From positions 248,001 through 312,000 of the forward strand of contig NZ_SHKX01000012.1 in assembly GCF_004217445.1 (NCBI RefSeq): a DNA stretch of 64,000 nucleotides. Reading direction: 5' to 3'. The position numbers were made by a program, and so were the translations under genes. This DNA comes from Fluviicoccus keumensis. Lineage in GTDB: Bacteria > Pseudomonadota > Gammaproteobacteria > Pseudomonadales > Moraxellaceae. Shown piece after piece: positions 52,823 to 61,306 of this stretch (within the stretch, counting starts at the first letter, position 1; each line of letters begins with the position of its first letter). Below the pieces are notes generated by a model. That model ran no database searches, was not told the DNA's origin, and was given only the letters and a program-made list of their open reading frames with translations.

Positions 52823-53884
52823 ATGCCTTTCCAACCCACCCTCGACCTTGGCCACGGTATTACCCGCATTGAATCCGGCATGGTGCGCGACGAACTGGTG
52901 GCCTGCTATCTGGTGCAAGGCGGTGAGGAATACGCGCTGATTGAAACCGGCACCAATAACAGCGTGCCGCGTATCCTGGCGGTGCTGGCGCAGCGCGGCA
53001 TTCGGCCGGAACAGGTGAAGTATGTGATTCCCACGCATGTGCATCTGGACCACGCCGGGGGCGTGGGCGGACTGATGCAGTCTCTGCCGCAAGCGACCCT
53101 GCTGGTGCATCCCAAGGGCGCGCGGCATCTAATTGAGCCGGGCAAGCTGAAGGCGGGCGCGATTGCGGTGTATGGCGAGGCGGAATTCGCGAAGGTGTAT
53201 GGCGACATCATTCCGGTGGAGGCGTCGCGGGTGCGCGCCATGGAAGATAACAGCGAGGCGTTGCTGGGGGATCGCAAGCTGGTGTTCGTGGATACGCCGG
53301 GGCATGCGCGGCATCACTTCTGTGTGTTTGATCCGTTGTCGAAGGGGGTGTTTACCGGGGATACCTTCGGGCTGGCGTATCCGGCGCTGACGACGGAGAA
53401 GGGGCCGTTCCTGATCCCGACGACGACGCCAGTGCAGTTTGAGCCGGAGGCGTTGAAGGCGTCGATTAGGCGGTTGCTGGCGTTGCAGCCGGAGCGGATG
53501 TACCTGACGCATTACGGGGTGGTGGAGAATCCGCAGGGCTTGGGGGAGCGGTTGCTGGGGATGGTAGATGATTATGTGGCGCTGGCCTTGGCGGCGAGGG
53601 CGGCGGGCGGGGCTGAGGGGTTGGAGGCGCGGCTTGTGGAGGGGATGAGAGCTTATCTGTTTGGCAAGGCGCGGGAGCATGGGTGCGGGCAAGGCGATGA
53701 AGAATTGGAGCGGTTGTTGGGGATGGATTTGCGGTTGAATGCGCAGGGGTTGGGGGTTTGGCTTGAAAAGCAGGATGGTTTGCTGGCGGGCAGCTTTTCG
53801 GATTTCCCGCTGCGGGAGAACAATGAACCAATGCCTGAAGATGTTCCGCGTGTGCCGCCATTACCAACGATAGACAAAGAATGA
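52823..53884 (+). CDS. MBL-fold metallo-hydrolase
   Basis: A 353-residue metallo-beta-lactamase-fold hydrolase. The metal motif THVHLDHAGG (HxHxDH) is near residue 72, the third His in DTPGHARHH near 160, Asp in FTGDTFGL near 180 and His in YLTHYG near 228. A C-terminal extension (residues 245-353) is mostly helical. Glyoxalase II-like or lactonase-like activity is possible but cannot be assigned. The GC content falls immediately after this gene. Its own start has no strong ribosome-binding site. Confidence 0.85.
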   Translation: MPFQPTLDLGHGITRIESGMVRDELVACYLVQGGEEYALIETGTNNSVPRILAVLAQRGIRPEQVKYVIPTHVHLDHAGGVGGLMQSLPQATLLVHPKGARHLIEPGKLKAGAIAVYGEAEFAKVYGDIIPVEASRVRAMEDNSEALLGDRKLVFVDTPGHARHHFCVFDPLSKGVFTGDTFGLAYPALTTEKGPFLIPTTTPVQFEPEALKASIRRLLALQPERMYLTHYGVVENPQGLGERLLGMVDDYVALALAARAAGGAEGLEARLVEGMRAYLFGKAREHGCGQGDEELERLLGMDLRLNAQGLGVWLEKQDGLLAGSFSDFPLRENNEPMPEDVPRVPPLPTIDKE

Positions 53885-54082
53885 GTGTTATTTTGGTTGA
53901 TTGAATTCCGCATATGGCACGCATGATCTGTTGATTGCTGCGACGGCGTTGCGTTTCAGGGGTATTAGTAACGAGGAATGTGCAGGACTTTGGGCTGGTG
54001 CCGGGGTTGCAATGGATTAATGGCATGAGAAGGAGGGTGAATGATTAACTTTTCGTGTTTGAACCCTTACAACCCCGTGTGG

Positions 54083-54889
54083 TCAAACCAAACGTTTTCG
54101 CTTGTTCTCGATCTTGAATTGCTGCATCCCTTTTTTGTCTTGACTTTTGAATTGGACGTGAGCATCAAAAATAAACTCAGTCGCATAGCTGATTTTGTCT
54201 TGTGAAATAGTGATAAAAATTTCCTTCTCAATATCATTGTATTCCGTGGTGAAATTAATCGTCAAATTATCTTTATCACGATACCCGCTCATTACAGGGA
54301 TTATGCAAATTTCTTGATCTGCTCCTTTGTTTTCATTAGGCTCCCCCATTGATATAACCTTACCAACATAAACCTTTCTGTCAGAAAGCGATAACATTAC
54401 CAGCATGTCCTTATTGATCGACGCCTTAAATAGTAGATCATCGAGAGGGCTATCTTTCAAAATGCTCGATATAATATATATTCTAATATGATCTGTTTTC
54501 GTTGTTTTATATTTTATCATTAGCTTAGCAAAGGCGGCTGTTTTCCAAACCCATGGAAAACAAATAATCATCAAAGAAAGAATTATAATCCAAGACAGTT
54601 GTTTCGCTTGGTCGGGCTTGAAAGCTTCTGTGGACAGCAGTAGTTCATCAATTAAAGATAATATGTTTAGACTGACACTCCATGAAAAAATACTAACCTC
54701 TGCTGGTGCATATTTATTGACGAGTAGAGCCAAGAAGGACGACGCGAATAGTGCTCTAATTCCATAGCGAGCACTCATTAAGTAAAGGTATTGACCTTCA
54801 TAACGGTGAAGCTTGTAATAGTTAACCGGGTGGATGTGGCATGCTATGAATCCACTAACCAATACTGGCAGAATTAAGAAGGCAAACAT
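54083..54889 (-). CDS. AT-rich membrane protein of unknown function
   Basis: A 268-residue protein in strongly AT-rich DNA. Hydrophobic segments lie near residues 2-20, 45-60, 68-86 and 97-118, and the C-terminal half (from 125) is soluble, basic, and rich in beta-strand-like sequence (MLVMLSLSDRKVYVGKVISMG, IEKEIFITISQDKISYATEF). No family recognised. Its start is 1 base after the stop of the upstream 65-residue gene, so they form an operon. The base composition suggests horizontal acquisition. Confidence 0.65.
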   Translation of the reverse strand: MFAFLILPVLVSGFIACHIHPVNYYKLHRYEGQYLYLMSARYGIRALFASSFLALLVNKYAPAEVSIFSWSVSLNILSLIDELLLSTEAFKPDQAKQLSWIIILSLMIICFPWVWKTAAFAKLMIKYKTTKTDHIRIYIISSILKDSPLDDLLFKASINKDMLVMLSLSDRKVYVGKVISMGEPNENKGADQEICIIPVMSGYRDKDNLTINFTTEYNDIEKEIFITISQDKISYATEFIFDAHVQFKSQDKKGMQQFKIENKRKRLV

Positions 54890-54890
54890 T

Positions 54891-55088
54891 TTATTTTTCT
54901 TTAACTATTTCTGCGGCCTTTTTATAGTAAACTTTGAAATTATCGTCCTTTATAACATCTGCTGGATTTATAACAACAGTACCCCTGCCCACAACTCTAA
55001 GTGATGAGTATGATTTCTTGACGGTTTCCATGACTTTCCTTTCATCATCTGAGGGCGACAGCCCTAAAAGGCCAAATAAAATTCCCAT
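54891..55088 (-). CDS. Small AT-rich protein, possibly membrane-anchored
   Basis: A 65-residue protein starting MGILFGLLGLSPSDDERK, with a short hydrophobic head and then a charged body (VMETVKKSYSSLRVVGRGTVVINPADVI, YYKKAAEIVKEK). No family recognised. ATG 55088 is preferred to an upstream GTG at 55097. It is placed immediately before the AT-rich membrane gene and probably works with it. Confidence 0.55.
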   Translation of the reverse strand: MGILFGLLGLSPSDDERKVMETVKKSYSSLRVVGRGTVVINPADVIKDDNFKVYYKKAAEIVKEK

Positions 55089-55205
55089 AAGAAACACCTA
55101 CAAAGATAAACCCTCGTCGGTCAATAATGCATCAAATTTTCTCAGGAATCAACAACATTTGCCTGGCCAGCTCCGGTCAGCGATCGCAAGATGAGCCAGC
55201 GCCCC

Positions 55206-55859
55206 TCACTCCGCCACCGTCCACTCAATCAACCGCTCCGTCAACTCCCCCAAAATCTCCTCCACCGCAATCCCTGCCGGCGGCCCCAACACCACCTGCA
55301 ACAACGTCCCGCCCATCAGCGTATTCATCAAGAACAACGACGCCGGCGACGAAAACACCCGGTAATGCGGCGCCGCCTCCCGGTTCGACGTCACCGCCAC
55401 CCGCAACAACATCGACCCCAGATTCTGGAACGACTCCAGCTCGCGCGTATACGGCACCTCAAACAGCATCACCCGGATCAACGCCTTGTCCCGCAACAAC
55501 AGCCGGTACGCCGCATCCACCGCAAACCGCACGCCCTCGCGGCCGGGCAGGGGGATGATCTCCTGCGCAATCGCCAGCATCCCCGCCAACTGCTTGCGGA
55601 TGCAGCGTTCCACCACCTCCGCCACCAACGCATCCTTCCCCGGGAAATACTCGTACACCGTACCGATGCTCACCCCCGACAACTCCGCCACATGATTCGT
55701 GGTCAGCCCGTGATAGCCGCGCTCGCACAGAAGCTGAGCCGTCGCATCCAGCATGGCATCCCAGGTGGCTTGCGAACGGCCCTGACGCGGGCGCTTTTTC
55801 GGTTCCAGATCAAACACTTGATGCTTCATCAATCCCAACCAGGCCGTAATTTCCGGCAT
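55206..55859 (-). CDS. TetR-family regulator
   Basis: About 217 residues. The N-terminal helix-turn-helix is in RSQATWDAMLDATAQLLCERGYHGLTTNHVAELSGVSIGTVYEYFPGK (about residues 27-75), and the C-terminal ligand domain is poorly conserved. Starts are possible at 55877, 55859 and 55829; the first overlaps a palindromic operator, so 55859 was chosen as a compromise. It diverges from the molybdoenzyme operon and probably controls it and itself. Confidence 0.85.
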   Translation of the reverse strand: MPEITAWLGLMKHQVFDLEPKKRPRQGRSQATWDAMLDATAQLLCERGYHGLTTNHVAELSGVSIGTVYEYFPGKDALVAEVVERCIRKQLAGMLAIAQEIIPLPGREGVRFAVDAAYRLLLRDKALIRVMLFEVPYTRELESFQNLGSMLLRVAVTSNREAAPHYRVFSSPASLFLMNTLMGGTLLQVVLGPPAGIAVEEILGELTERLIEWTVAE

Positions 55860-55869
55860 CCGAGTACAA

Positions 55870-55885
55870 CTGAGCATTTGCTCAG
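55870..55885. promoter_or_regulatory. Perfect 16-base palindrome, TetR operator candidate
   Basis: CTGAGCATTTGCTCAG in the region between the divergent regulator and molybdoenzyme genes: 7-base arms CTGAGCA and TGCTCAG, spacer TT. The size and position fit a TetR operator. Confidence 0.65.
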
Positions 55886-55965
55886 GTTAACATGGGACGC
55901 ACAAGAACGGGCAGGGTGGTCCTGCTTCCGCCCGCACCCGGACAGTGAGTCACGAGAACCCCGCC

Positions 55966-58152
55966 ATGAGCCAGGAAGTCATTACCTATTGCCGCATCTG
56001 TGAACCCTTCTGCGGCATGGTCGCTACCGTCGACAACCAGCGGCTGGTCAGCCTGCGGCCCGACCGCGACCACCCGCTGTCGCAGGGCTTTGCCTGCCCC
56101 AAGGGCATCGCCTATACGCAGGTGCAGAACGACCCCGACCGTGTGCTCTACCCGCTGAAACGCCAGCCCGACGGCCGTTTCACCCGCGTCAGCTGGGACG
56201 AGGCCATGAGCGACATTGGCGAACGCCTGCGCCGTATCTACCGCCAGCACGGCGGCGACGGCATTGCCGTCTACGGTGGCAACCCGGCGGCGCTCAACTA
56301 CAGTCACGCACTGTGGATGAATGTCTTTCTCAAGGCGCTGCGCATCCGCCATTTCTTCGGGCCGGGCACGCAGGACACCAACAGCCGCTTTGTCGCCAGC
56401 CACCTGCTGTACGGCAGCCTGTTTACCGTGCCGGTGCCGGATATCGAGGCGGCGGAACTGGTGGTGATCCTGGGGGCGAATCCGGCGGTGTCGCACGGCA
56501 GCCTGGTGAACATGCCGCGCATGATGGACAAGCTGCACGCCGTGACCGAACGCGGTGGGCGGGTGCTGGTGATCGACCCACGCCGCACCGAGACCGCCCG
56601 TGAGTTCGAATGGCAGCCGATTACGCCCGATGCCGATGCCTGGTTGTTGCTGTCGCTGCTGCATGTGCTGTTTGCCGAAGGTCTGGCCGACCAGCGGGCG
56701 CTGGCGACGCAGGCCACCGGGGCGAAGGGGCTGCGCGAACTGACCGCCGCCTTTCCGCCCGAGGACACCGCCATCCATACCGGCATTCCCGCCACCGTGG
56801 TGCGCGATCTGGCGCGTCAACTCTCGCAGAAGCGTGCGGTCGTCTACAGCCGTCTTGGTACTTGTCTGGGCAGCCATCCGACGCTGGCCAATTTCCTGCT
56901 GGACGCGGTCAACCTGGTGGCGGGCAATCTCGATCGTCCGGGCGGCTGGGTGTTCGGCAATCCGCCCATTCCATTATTGAAGCTGGTGGGGCCGCTGATG
57001 TCCTACGGCAAATGGCGCACGCGCATCGGCGGCTTTCCGGAAGTGATGGGCATGGAACCGGCGGCGAACATGGCGGCGGAAATCTCCACGCCGGGCAAGG
57101 GGCAGGTGAGGGCGCTGTTCGTGTCGGCGGGCAATCCGGTGCTGTCCACGCCCGGTGGCCACAGGCTGGCGGAGGTGCTGCCCCGGCTGGACCTGATGGT
57201 GTCGATCGACCTCTACCGCAACGAAACCAACGCCCACGCCGATTACATACTGCCCGGCACCGCCATGTACGAGCGCGAGGATTTTCCCATCTTCAGCATG
57301 GGGCTGTATGTGCAGCCCTTCATGCAGGCCACGGCGGCGGTGGTGCCGCCCGCCGGGGAAGCCCGGCATGAGTGGCAAGTTTATGAGGAACTGGCGCGCA
57401 GCCTGTTGCCGGAGCGCGTGCGTAACGTGGTGTCGCGGGCGCGGGAGAAAGGCTTGGGGCCGACGCCGCGCCTGATGCTGGACAGCCTGATCCGCCTGGG
57501 GTTTGCGGGTGACCGCTGGGGACTGCGCCCGGACGGGCTGAATCTGGATTCATTGCGGCAACGCTATCCGCATGGCATCAAGCTGGCGGAACGGCCGACA
57601 ACCGGTCAATTGCACAAGGTCGTGCGTCACCGTGACCGCAAGGTGCATCTGGATCATCCGGAAATCCGCGCCGAAGTGCGTAGGTTGCTGACTCGGAAAG
57701 CCGATACCGATTACCCGCTGTACCTGATCGGCCTGCGTGAACTGCGCTCGGAAAACTCGTGGATGCACAATCCACCCGCCTTGCGCGCCGCGCGTCCGAT
57801 ACACGCGGCGCGCATCCATCCGGAGGATGCCGCCGCGCTGGGGCTGGTGAACCGGGGCCGGGTGCGGCTGGTGTCGCCGTGGGGCGCCATTGAACTGCCG
57901 GTGCTGGTGACGGACGAAATGAGCCGGGGTGTGGTGGCCGTGCCGCACGGTTGGGGGCATAAAGGGCAGGGTGGTTGGGCCAATGCAAACCGCGAGGGCG
58001 GCGTCAGCGTCAACGACCTGATGGATACCCGCGCCGCCGGGCTCGATCCGCTGTCCGGCATGTCGCACCTGTTCGGGGTGAAGATCCGCGCCGAACGGGT
58101 TGCCGAAGCCACTGAAACCGCCACTCTGACTGCCGCCGCCGAGGAAGCCTGA
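55966..58152 (+). CDS. Molybdopterin oxidoreductase (bis-MGD family), ligand position unusual
   Basis: A 728-residue member of the DMSO reductase/formate dehydrogenase superfamily. It binds an N-terminal [4Fe-4S] cluster (C9, C12, C16, C44 in YCRICEPFCG and FACPKG), and has MGD-binding blocks (LGANPAVSHGS near 180, DPRRTETA near 210, SAGNPVLSTPG near 393, ENSWMHNP near 600). Where most members have a Cys, Sec or Ser molybdenum ligand (NARHCMAS in NapA), this protein has NSRFVASH at 139-146, with Val143 at the Cys position. The electron partners are encoded just downstream. Substrate not known. No Tat signal visible, so cytoplasmic. Confidence 0.88.
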   Translation: MSQEVITYCRICEPFCGMVATVDNQRLVSLRPDRDHPLSQGFACPKGIAYTQVQNDPDRVLYPLKRQPDGRFTRVSWDEAMSDIGERLRRIYRQHGGDGIAVYGGNPAALNYSHALWMNVFLKALRIRHFFGPGTQDTNSRFVASHLLYGSLFTVPVPDIEAAELVVILGANPAVSHGSLVNMPRMMDKLHAVTERGGRVLVIDPRRTETAREFEWQPITPDADAWLLLSLLHVLFAEGLADQRALATQATGAKGLRELTAAFPPEDTAIHTGIPATVVRDLARQLSQKRAVVYSRLGTCLGSHPTLANFLLDAVNLVAGNLDRPGGWVFGNPPIPLLKLVGPLMSYGKWRTRIGGFPEVMGMEPAANMAAEISTPGKGQVRALFVSAGNPVLSTPGGHRLAEVLPRLDLMVSIDLYRNETNAHADYILPGTAMYEREDFPIFSMGLYVQPFMQATAAVVPPAGEARHEWQVYEELARSLLPERVRNVVSRAREKGLGPTPRLMLDSLIRLGFAGDRWGLRPDGLNLDSLRQRYPHGIKLAERPTTGQLHKVVRHRDRKVHLDHPEIRAEVRRLLTRKADTDYPLYLIGLRELRSENSWMHNPPALRAARPIHAARIHPEDAAALGLVNRGRVRLVSPWGAIELPVLVTDEMSRGVVAVPHGWGHKGQGGWANANREGGVSVNDLMDTRAAGLDPLSGMSHLFGVKIRAERVAEATETATLTAAAEEA

Positions 58153-58153
58153 C

Positions 58154-58414
58154 ATGCCCTATGTGATTGCCGCGCCCTGTGTGGCCGATTATTCCTGCGT
58201 GGAAGTGTGTCCGGCGCAATGCATTGCGCCCTTGCCGGACGATGCCGCCTTCGACCGCGCCGAGCAGTTGTTCATCGATCCCGACCGCTGCATTGATTGC
58301 GAAGCCTGTGTCGCAGCCTGTCCGGTGGGCGCCATCCACGAAGCCTCGCGCTTGCCGGAACAGTGGACGCATTATCGTGAACTCAACGCCGCGCATTTCC
58401 GGAGAAAGCCATGA
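58154..58414 (+). CDS. Ferredoxin (FprB-type, two-cluster)
   Basis: An 86-residue ferredoxin with PCVADYSCVEVCPAQCI at the N-terminus (C-x5-C-x3-C-P-x2-C) and CIDCEACVAACPVGAI near residue 48. This matches the 7Fe-type ferredoxin domain fused to FprB in mycobacteria, including the x5 spacing of the first two cysteines and the AEQLFIDPDRC lead-in. It is likely to carry electrons between the reductase and the molybdoenzyme. It starts 1 base after the molybdoenzyme stop and overlaps the reductase gene by 4 bases. Confidence 0.9.
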   Translation: MPYVIAAPCVADYSCVEVCPAQCIAPLPDDAAFDRAEQLFIDPDRCIDCEACVAACPVGAIHEASRLPEQWTHYRELNAAHFRRKP

Positions 58415-59799
58415 GCCGTCCCTTGCGCGTGGCCATTGTCGGGGCCGGACCGGCCGGGATGTACGCCGCCGGGCATTTGCTGGAGGGCGCGGGCGGCACC
58501 TTTCTCGAGGGGCGCTTGCAGCATCTGGTGAAGCGGCCGGTGGAAGTGGATGTGTTCGAGCGTCTGCCGGTGCCGTGGGGGTTGGTGCGGTATGGCGTCG
58601 CGCCGGATCATCCCGACAAGAAACGCGTGCAGCAGGTGTATGAGGATATCGCCGCGCGGCCGGGATTCCGTTACTTCGGTAATGTTGAACTGGGCAAGCA
58701 TGTATCTGTGGCGGAACTGGGCGAATGGTACGACGCCGTCATTTATGCCGTCGGTGCGTCCGGCGATGCGGCGCTGGGCATTCCGGGTGAAGACCTGCCG
58801 GGTTCGCTGTCGGCGCGGGAGTTCGTGGCCTGGTACAACGGGCATCCGGATTACCGCGATCTGGCGGTGGATCTGTCGTCGGAACGGGCGGTGATTATCG
58901 GCAACGGCAATGTGGCGATGGATGTGGCGCGGATTCTGAGTCTGTCACCGGATGTGCTGGCGAAGACGGATATTGCCGATCATGCGCTGGAAGCCTTGCG
59001 CTACAGTCGTATCCGCGAAGTGGTCGTCTTGGGTCGTCGGTCGGCGTTTCAGGGGGCGTTCAATAATCCCGAACTGGAAGAATTGGGGGAATTGCCGGGG
59101 ATTGATATCGGCGTGGATTGTGGTGACTCCGGCTTGGAAAATGAGATTTTTCAAGAAGTTATGGATGATTCCTCCCGTCGGAAGATCGCCACGCTGAAGC
59201 GGTTTTCAGAGCGTCCGACCCAAGGCCATGATCGTCGTATCCTGTTGAAATTCATGGCTTCTCCGTTGGAAATCCAGGGTGAAGACGGTGTCAGAGGCCT
59301 GCAAATCGTCCGGAATCGGCTGGAACGGGATAACCACGGCCAATGGCTGGCCAAGGCCACCGATCAGGTGGAAATGCTGGATTGCGGTCTGGTGTTGCGC
59401 GCCAACGGTTTCAAGGGGGTTGCCGTGCCCGGATTGCCGTTTGATGCGGTTCGCGGCGTAGTTCCCAGCCTGGATGGACGGGTTTTGAGGGATGGCGAAG
59501 TCATGCCCGGACACTATGTGACCGGCTGGATCAAACGCGGGCCGCGCGGCATCATCGGCACCAACAAGAAATGCGCCCGCGATACGGTGCGCGCCTTGCT
59601 GGCGGATGCGGACGCCGGAAGCTTCCCCAGAACAAGCACGTTAGATGCAGCGACTGTGGAACGGCGTATGCGTGAATGCCAGCCGGAGTATGTGAATCTG
59701 GCGGGCTGGCGGCGGCTGGACGATCGGGAGATTCAGGCAGGGCGCTTACAAGGTCGCCCCAGGGTGAAACGGACGCGCGTGGCGGATATGCTGGTCTAG
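58411..59799 (+). CDS. FAD-dependent ferredoxin-NADP reductase (FprA/FprB, adrenodoxin-reductase type)
   Basis: A 462-residue flavoprotein. FAD-binding GAGPAGMYAA is near residue 11, PWGLVRYGVAPDHPDKKRV near 57, NADP-binding GNGNVAMDVARILSLSPDVLAKTDIADHALEALR near 171 and GWIKRGPRGIIGTNKKCA near 376. The body follows actinobacterial FprB closely. The loop after the FAD motif carries about 15 extra residues (EGAGGTFLEGRLQHL). It should pass electrons between NADPH and the ferredoxin. Confidence 0.92.
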   Translation: MSRPLRVAIVGAGPAGMYAAGHLLEGAGGTFLEGRLQHLVKRPVEVDVFERLPVPWGLVRYGVAPDHPDKKRVQQVYEDIAARPGFRYFGNVELGKHVSVAELGEWYDAVIYAVGASGDAALGIPGEDLPGSLSAREFVAWYNGHPDYRDLAVDLSSERAVIIGNGNVAMDVARILSLSPDVLAKTDIADHALEALRYSRIREVVVLGRRSAFQGAFNNPELEELGELPGIDIGVDCGDSGLENEIFQEVMDDSSRRKIATLKRFSERPTQGHDRRILLKFMASPLEIQGEDGVRGLQIVRNRLERDNHGQWLAKATDQVEMLDCGLVLRANGFKGVAVPGLPFDAVRGVVPSLDGRVLRDGEVMPGHYVTGWIKRGPRGIIGTNKKCARDTVRALLADADAGSFPRTSTLDAATVERRMRECQPEYVNLAGWRRLDDREIQAGRLQGRPRVKRTRVADMLV

Positions 59800-59996
59800 T
59801 TCAATTCGGGTGTGCAGGTAGAGTCCGGTGAGGGGTCTTCAATAACCGTTTTGTTGAATTCGCCGCAGCGCTGGCAAATCAGGGAATAGCAAATTTGTCC
59901 GGCCGGATTTCGATAACGAAGTCCTTCAAGGAGTTTGTGGCCGTAACGCTGACATAACAGGCGGGCAAGTCGCTGCCGAAGTGTAAGTGATTCCAT
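59796..59996 (-). CDS. Small zinc-ribbon-like hypothetical protein
   Basis: A 66-residue basic protein with LLCQRYGHK near residue 14 and ICQRCGEFNK near 40. The Cys-His and CxxCG spacing resembles small zinc-ribbon proteins of the DUF1660 type; similarity is by eye. It overlaps the end of the reductase gene by 4 bases on the opposite strand, and there is no strong ribosome-binding site, so reality is moderate. Confidence 0.45.
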   Translation of the reverse strand: MESLTLRQRLARLLCQRYGHKLLEGLRYRNPAGQICYSLICQRCGEFNKTVIEDPSPDSTCTPELN

Positions 59997-60123
59997 GTAT
60001 TGCTACTCAAATAAAGAGGGTCAAAGTCGATCGCAGCATTAGACGCTGCCATGAATGCATTTTTCAAGTTGTTTGTTATCGAATTGTTTTTAATCTGTAT
60101 ATATAGCGGGTATATGACATAAC

Positions 60124-60156
60124 TATCATGTTTTCGTCACAGAAACGTCATCAAAT
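60124..60156 (+). promoter_or_regulatory. Pho box upstream of pstS
   Basis: Three 11-base tandem units: TATCATGTTTT, CGTCACAGAAA, CGTCATCAAAT. The 11-base period and the TGTCAT-like core match PhoB-binding sites (CTGTCAT-N4). It ends 47 bases before the pstS start, so pstSCA is expected to be induced by phosphate limitation. Confidence 0.75.
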
Positions 60157-60203
60157 TTTCTCAGCATGCCGCCGGTAATTTAATCACTGCCGAGGCTTCC
60201 CCC

Positions 60204-61238
60204 ATGCGCAACCTGTTCTTGAATTCCGCCGCTTTGATGTCGGCCATTGCTTGTTCTGCTGTCCATGCCGATATCACCGGCGCCGGTTCAACGTTTGCTT
60301 ACCCGATCTTTGCCAAATGGGCGGATTCCTACAAGAAGGAGAATGGCGTAGGCCTTAACTATCAGGCGATCGGGTCAGGAGGCGGCATCAAGCAGATCAC
60401 CGAAAAGACCGTCGATTTCGGCGCATCCGATATGCCATTGACCAAGGAAGATCTTGAGGCCAAGGGTCTGACCCAGTTTCCGGCAATCATGGGCGGTGTT
60501 GTGCCGGTGGTTAACCTCAGCGGCATTGGTCCCGGTCAAATGCGTATGACCGGTCCGGTGTTGGCGGACATCTATCTGGGCAAGATCAAGCAATGGAATG
60601 ATCCGGCAATTGCCGCCCTGAATCCCACCCTGAAGCTGCCGGAGCAAAATATTGTTGTCGTGCGCCGCGCCGACGGCTCCGGCACGACGTTCATCTTCAC
60701 CAATTATCTGTCCAAGGTCAGTGAAGAGTGGAAGTCCAAGGTCGGCAGCAGCACGGCGGTGTCATGGCCGGAAGGCGTTGCCGGTAAGGCCAACGCCGGG
60801 GTTGCATCCTATGTGCAGCGGATTGATGGGGCGATCGGCTATGTCGAATACGCCTACGCCAAGACTGCCAAGATGGCCTATACGCAAATGCAGAACAAGG
60901 CCGGGGCCTATGTGCTTCCGGATGACAAGACCTTCCAGGCCGCGGCAGCGTATGCCGACTGGGCCCATGCGCCGGCTTTCTATGAGGTGCTGACCAACGA
61001 ACCGGGCGCCACCAGTTGGCCGATCACCGGCGCAACCTTTGTCCTGCTGCAAAAGAAGGCGGAGAAGGGCGCCAATACCCAGCAAGTCATGAAGTTTTTT
61101 GACTGGTCGTTCCGCAAAGGCGGCGCCCAGGCTGCGCAGCTGGATTATGTCCCGATGCCCGAAAATGTCGTCAAGCTGATTGAAACCAGCTGGAAAACGG
61201 AGGTTCACGACCTGGCCGGCGCGCCGGTCTGGAAGTAA
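60204..61238 (+). CDS. pstS: Phosphate-binding protein PstS
   Basis: A 344-residue periplasmic phosphate receptor with a signal peptide (LFLNSAALMSAIACSAVHA). Phosphate-site motifs: ITGAGSTFAYPIFAKWA near residue 22, GSGGGIKQI near 55, FGASDMPL near 68 and RADGSGTTFIFTNYLS near 153. First gene of the pst operon, with GAGG upstream of ATG 60204. Confidence 0.95.
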   Translation: MRNLFLNSAALMSAIACSAVHADITGAGSTFAYPIFAKWADSYKKENGVGLNYQAIGSGGGIKQITEKTVDFGASDMPLTKEDLEAKGLTQFPAIMGGVVPVVNLSGIGPGQMRMTGPVLADIYLGKIKQWNDPAIAALNPTLKLPEQNIVVVRRADGSGTTFIFTNYLSKVSEEWKSKVGSSTAVSWPEGVAGKANAGVASYVQRIDGAIGYVEYAYAKTAKMAYTQMQNKAGAYVLPDDKTFQAAAAYADWAHAPAFYEVLTNEPGATSWPITGATFVLLQKKAEKGANTQQVMKFFDWSFRKGGAQAAQLDYVPMPENVVKLIETSWKTEVHDLAGAPVWK

Positions 61239-61249
61239 ATCCGCCCGTA

Positions 61250-61278
61250 GCTCCGGTCAGGTTCGTCCTGACCGGAGC
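61250..61278 (+). promoter_or_regulatory. Intercistronic hairpin between pstS and pstC
   Basis: GCTCCGGTCAGG / CCTGACCGGAGC with a TTCGT loop: a perfect 12-base stem, not followed by a good T run. It may stabilise pstS mRNA or weaken read-through, giving more PstS than permease. Confidence 0.6.
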
Positions 61279-61306
61279 CATTTCATGCAGGCCTTGATAT
61301 CCGGCG

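Noticed and set aside
53466..54026. A 186-codon minus-strand frame over the end of the MBL gene
   Set aside because: Product is Pro/Ala/Thr-rich without family features and antisense to a supported hydrolase.
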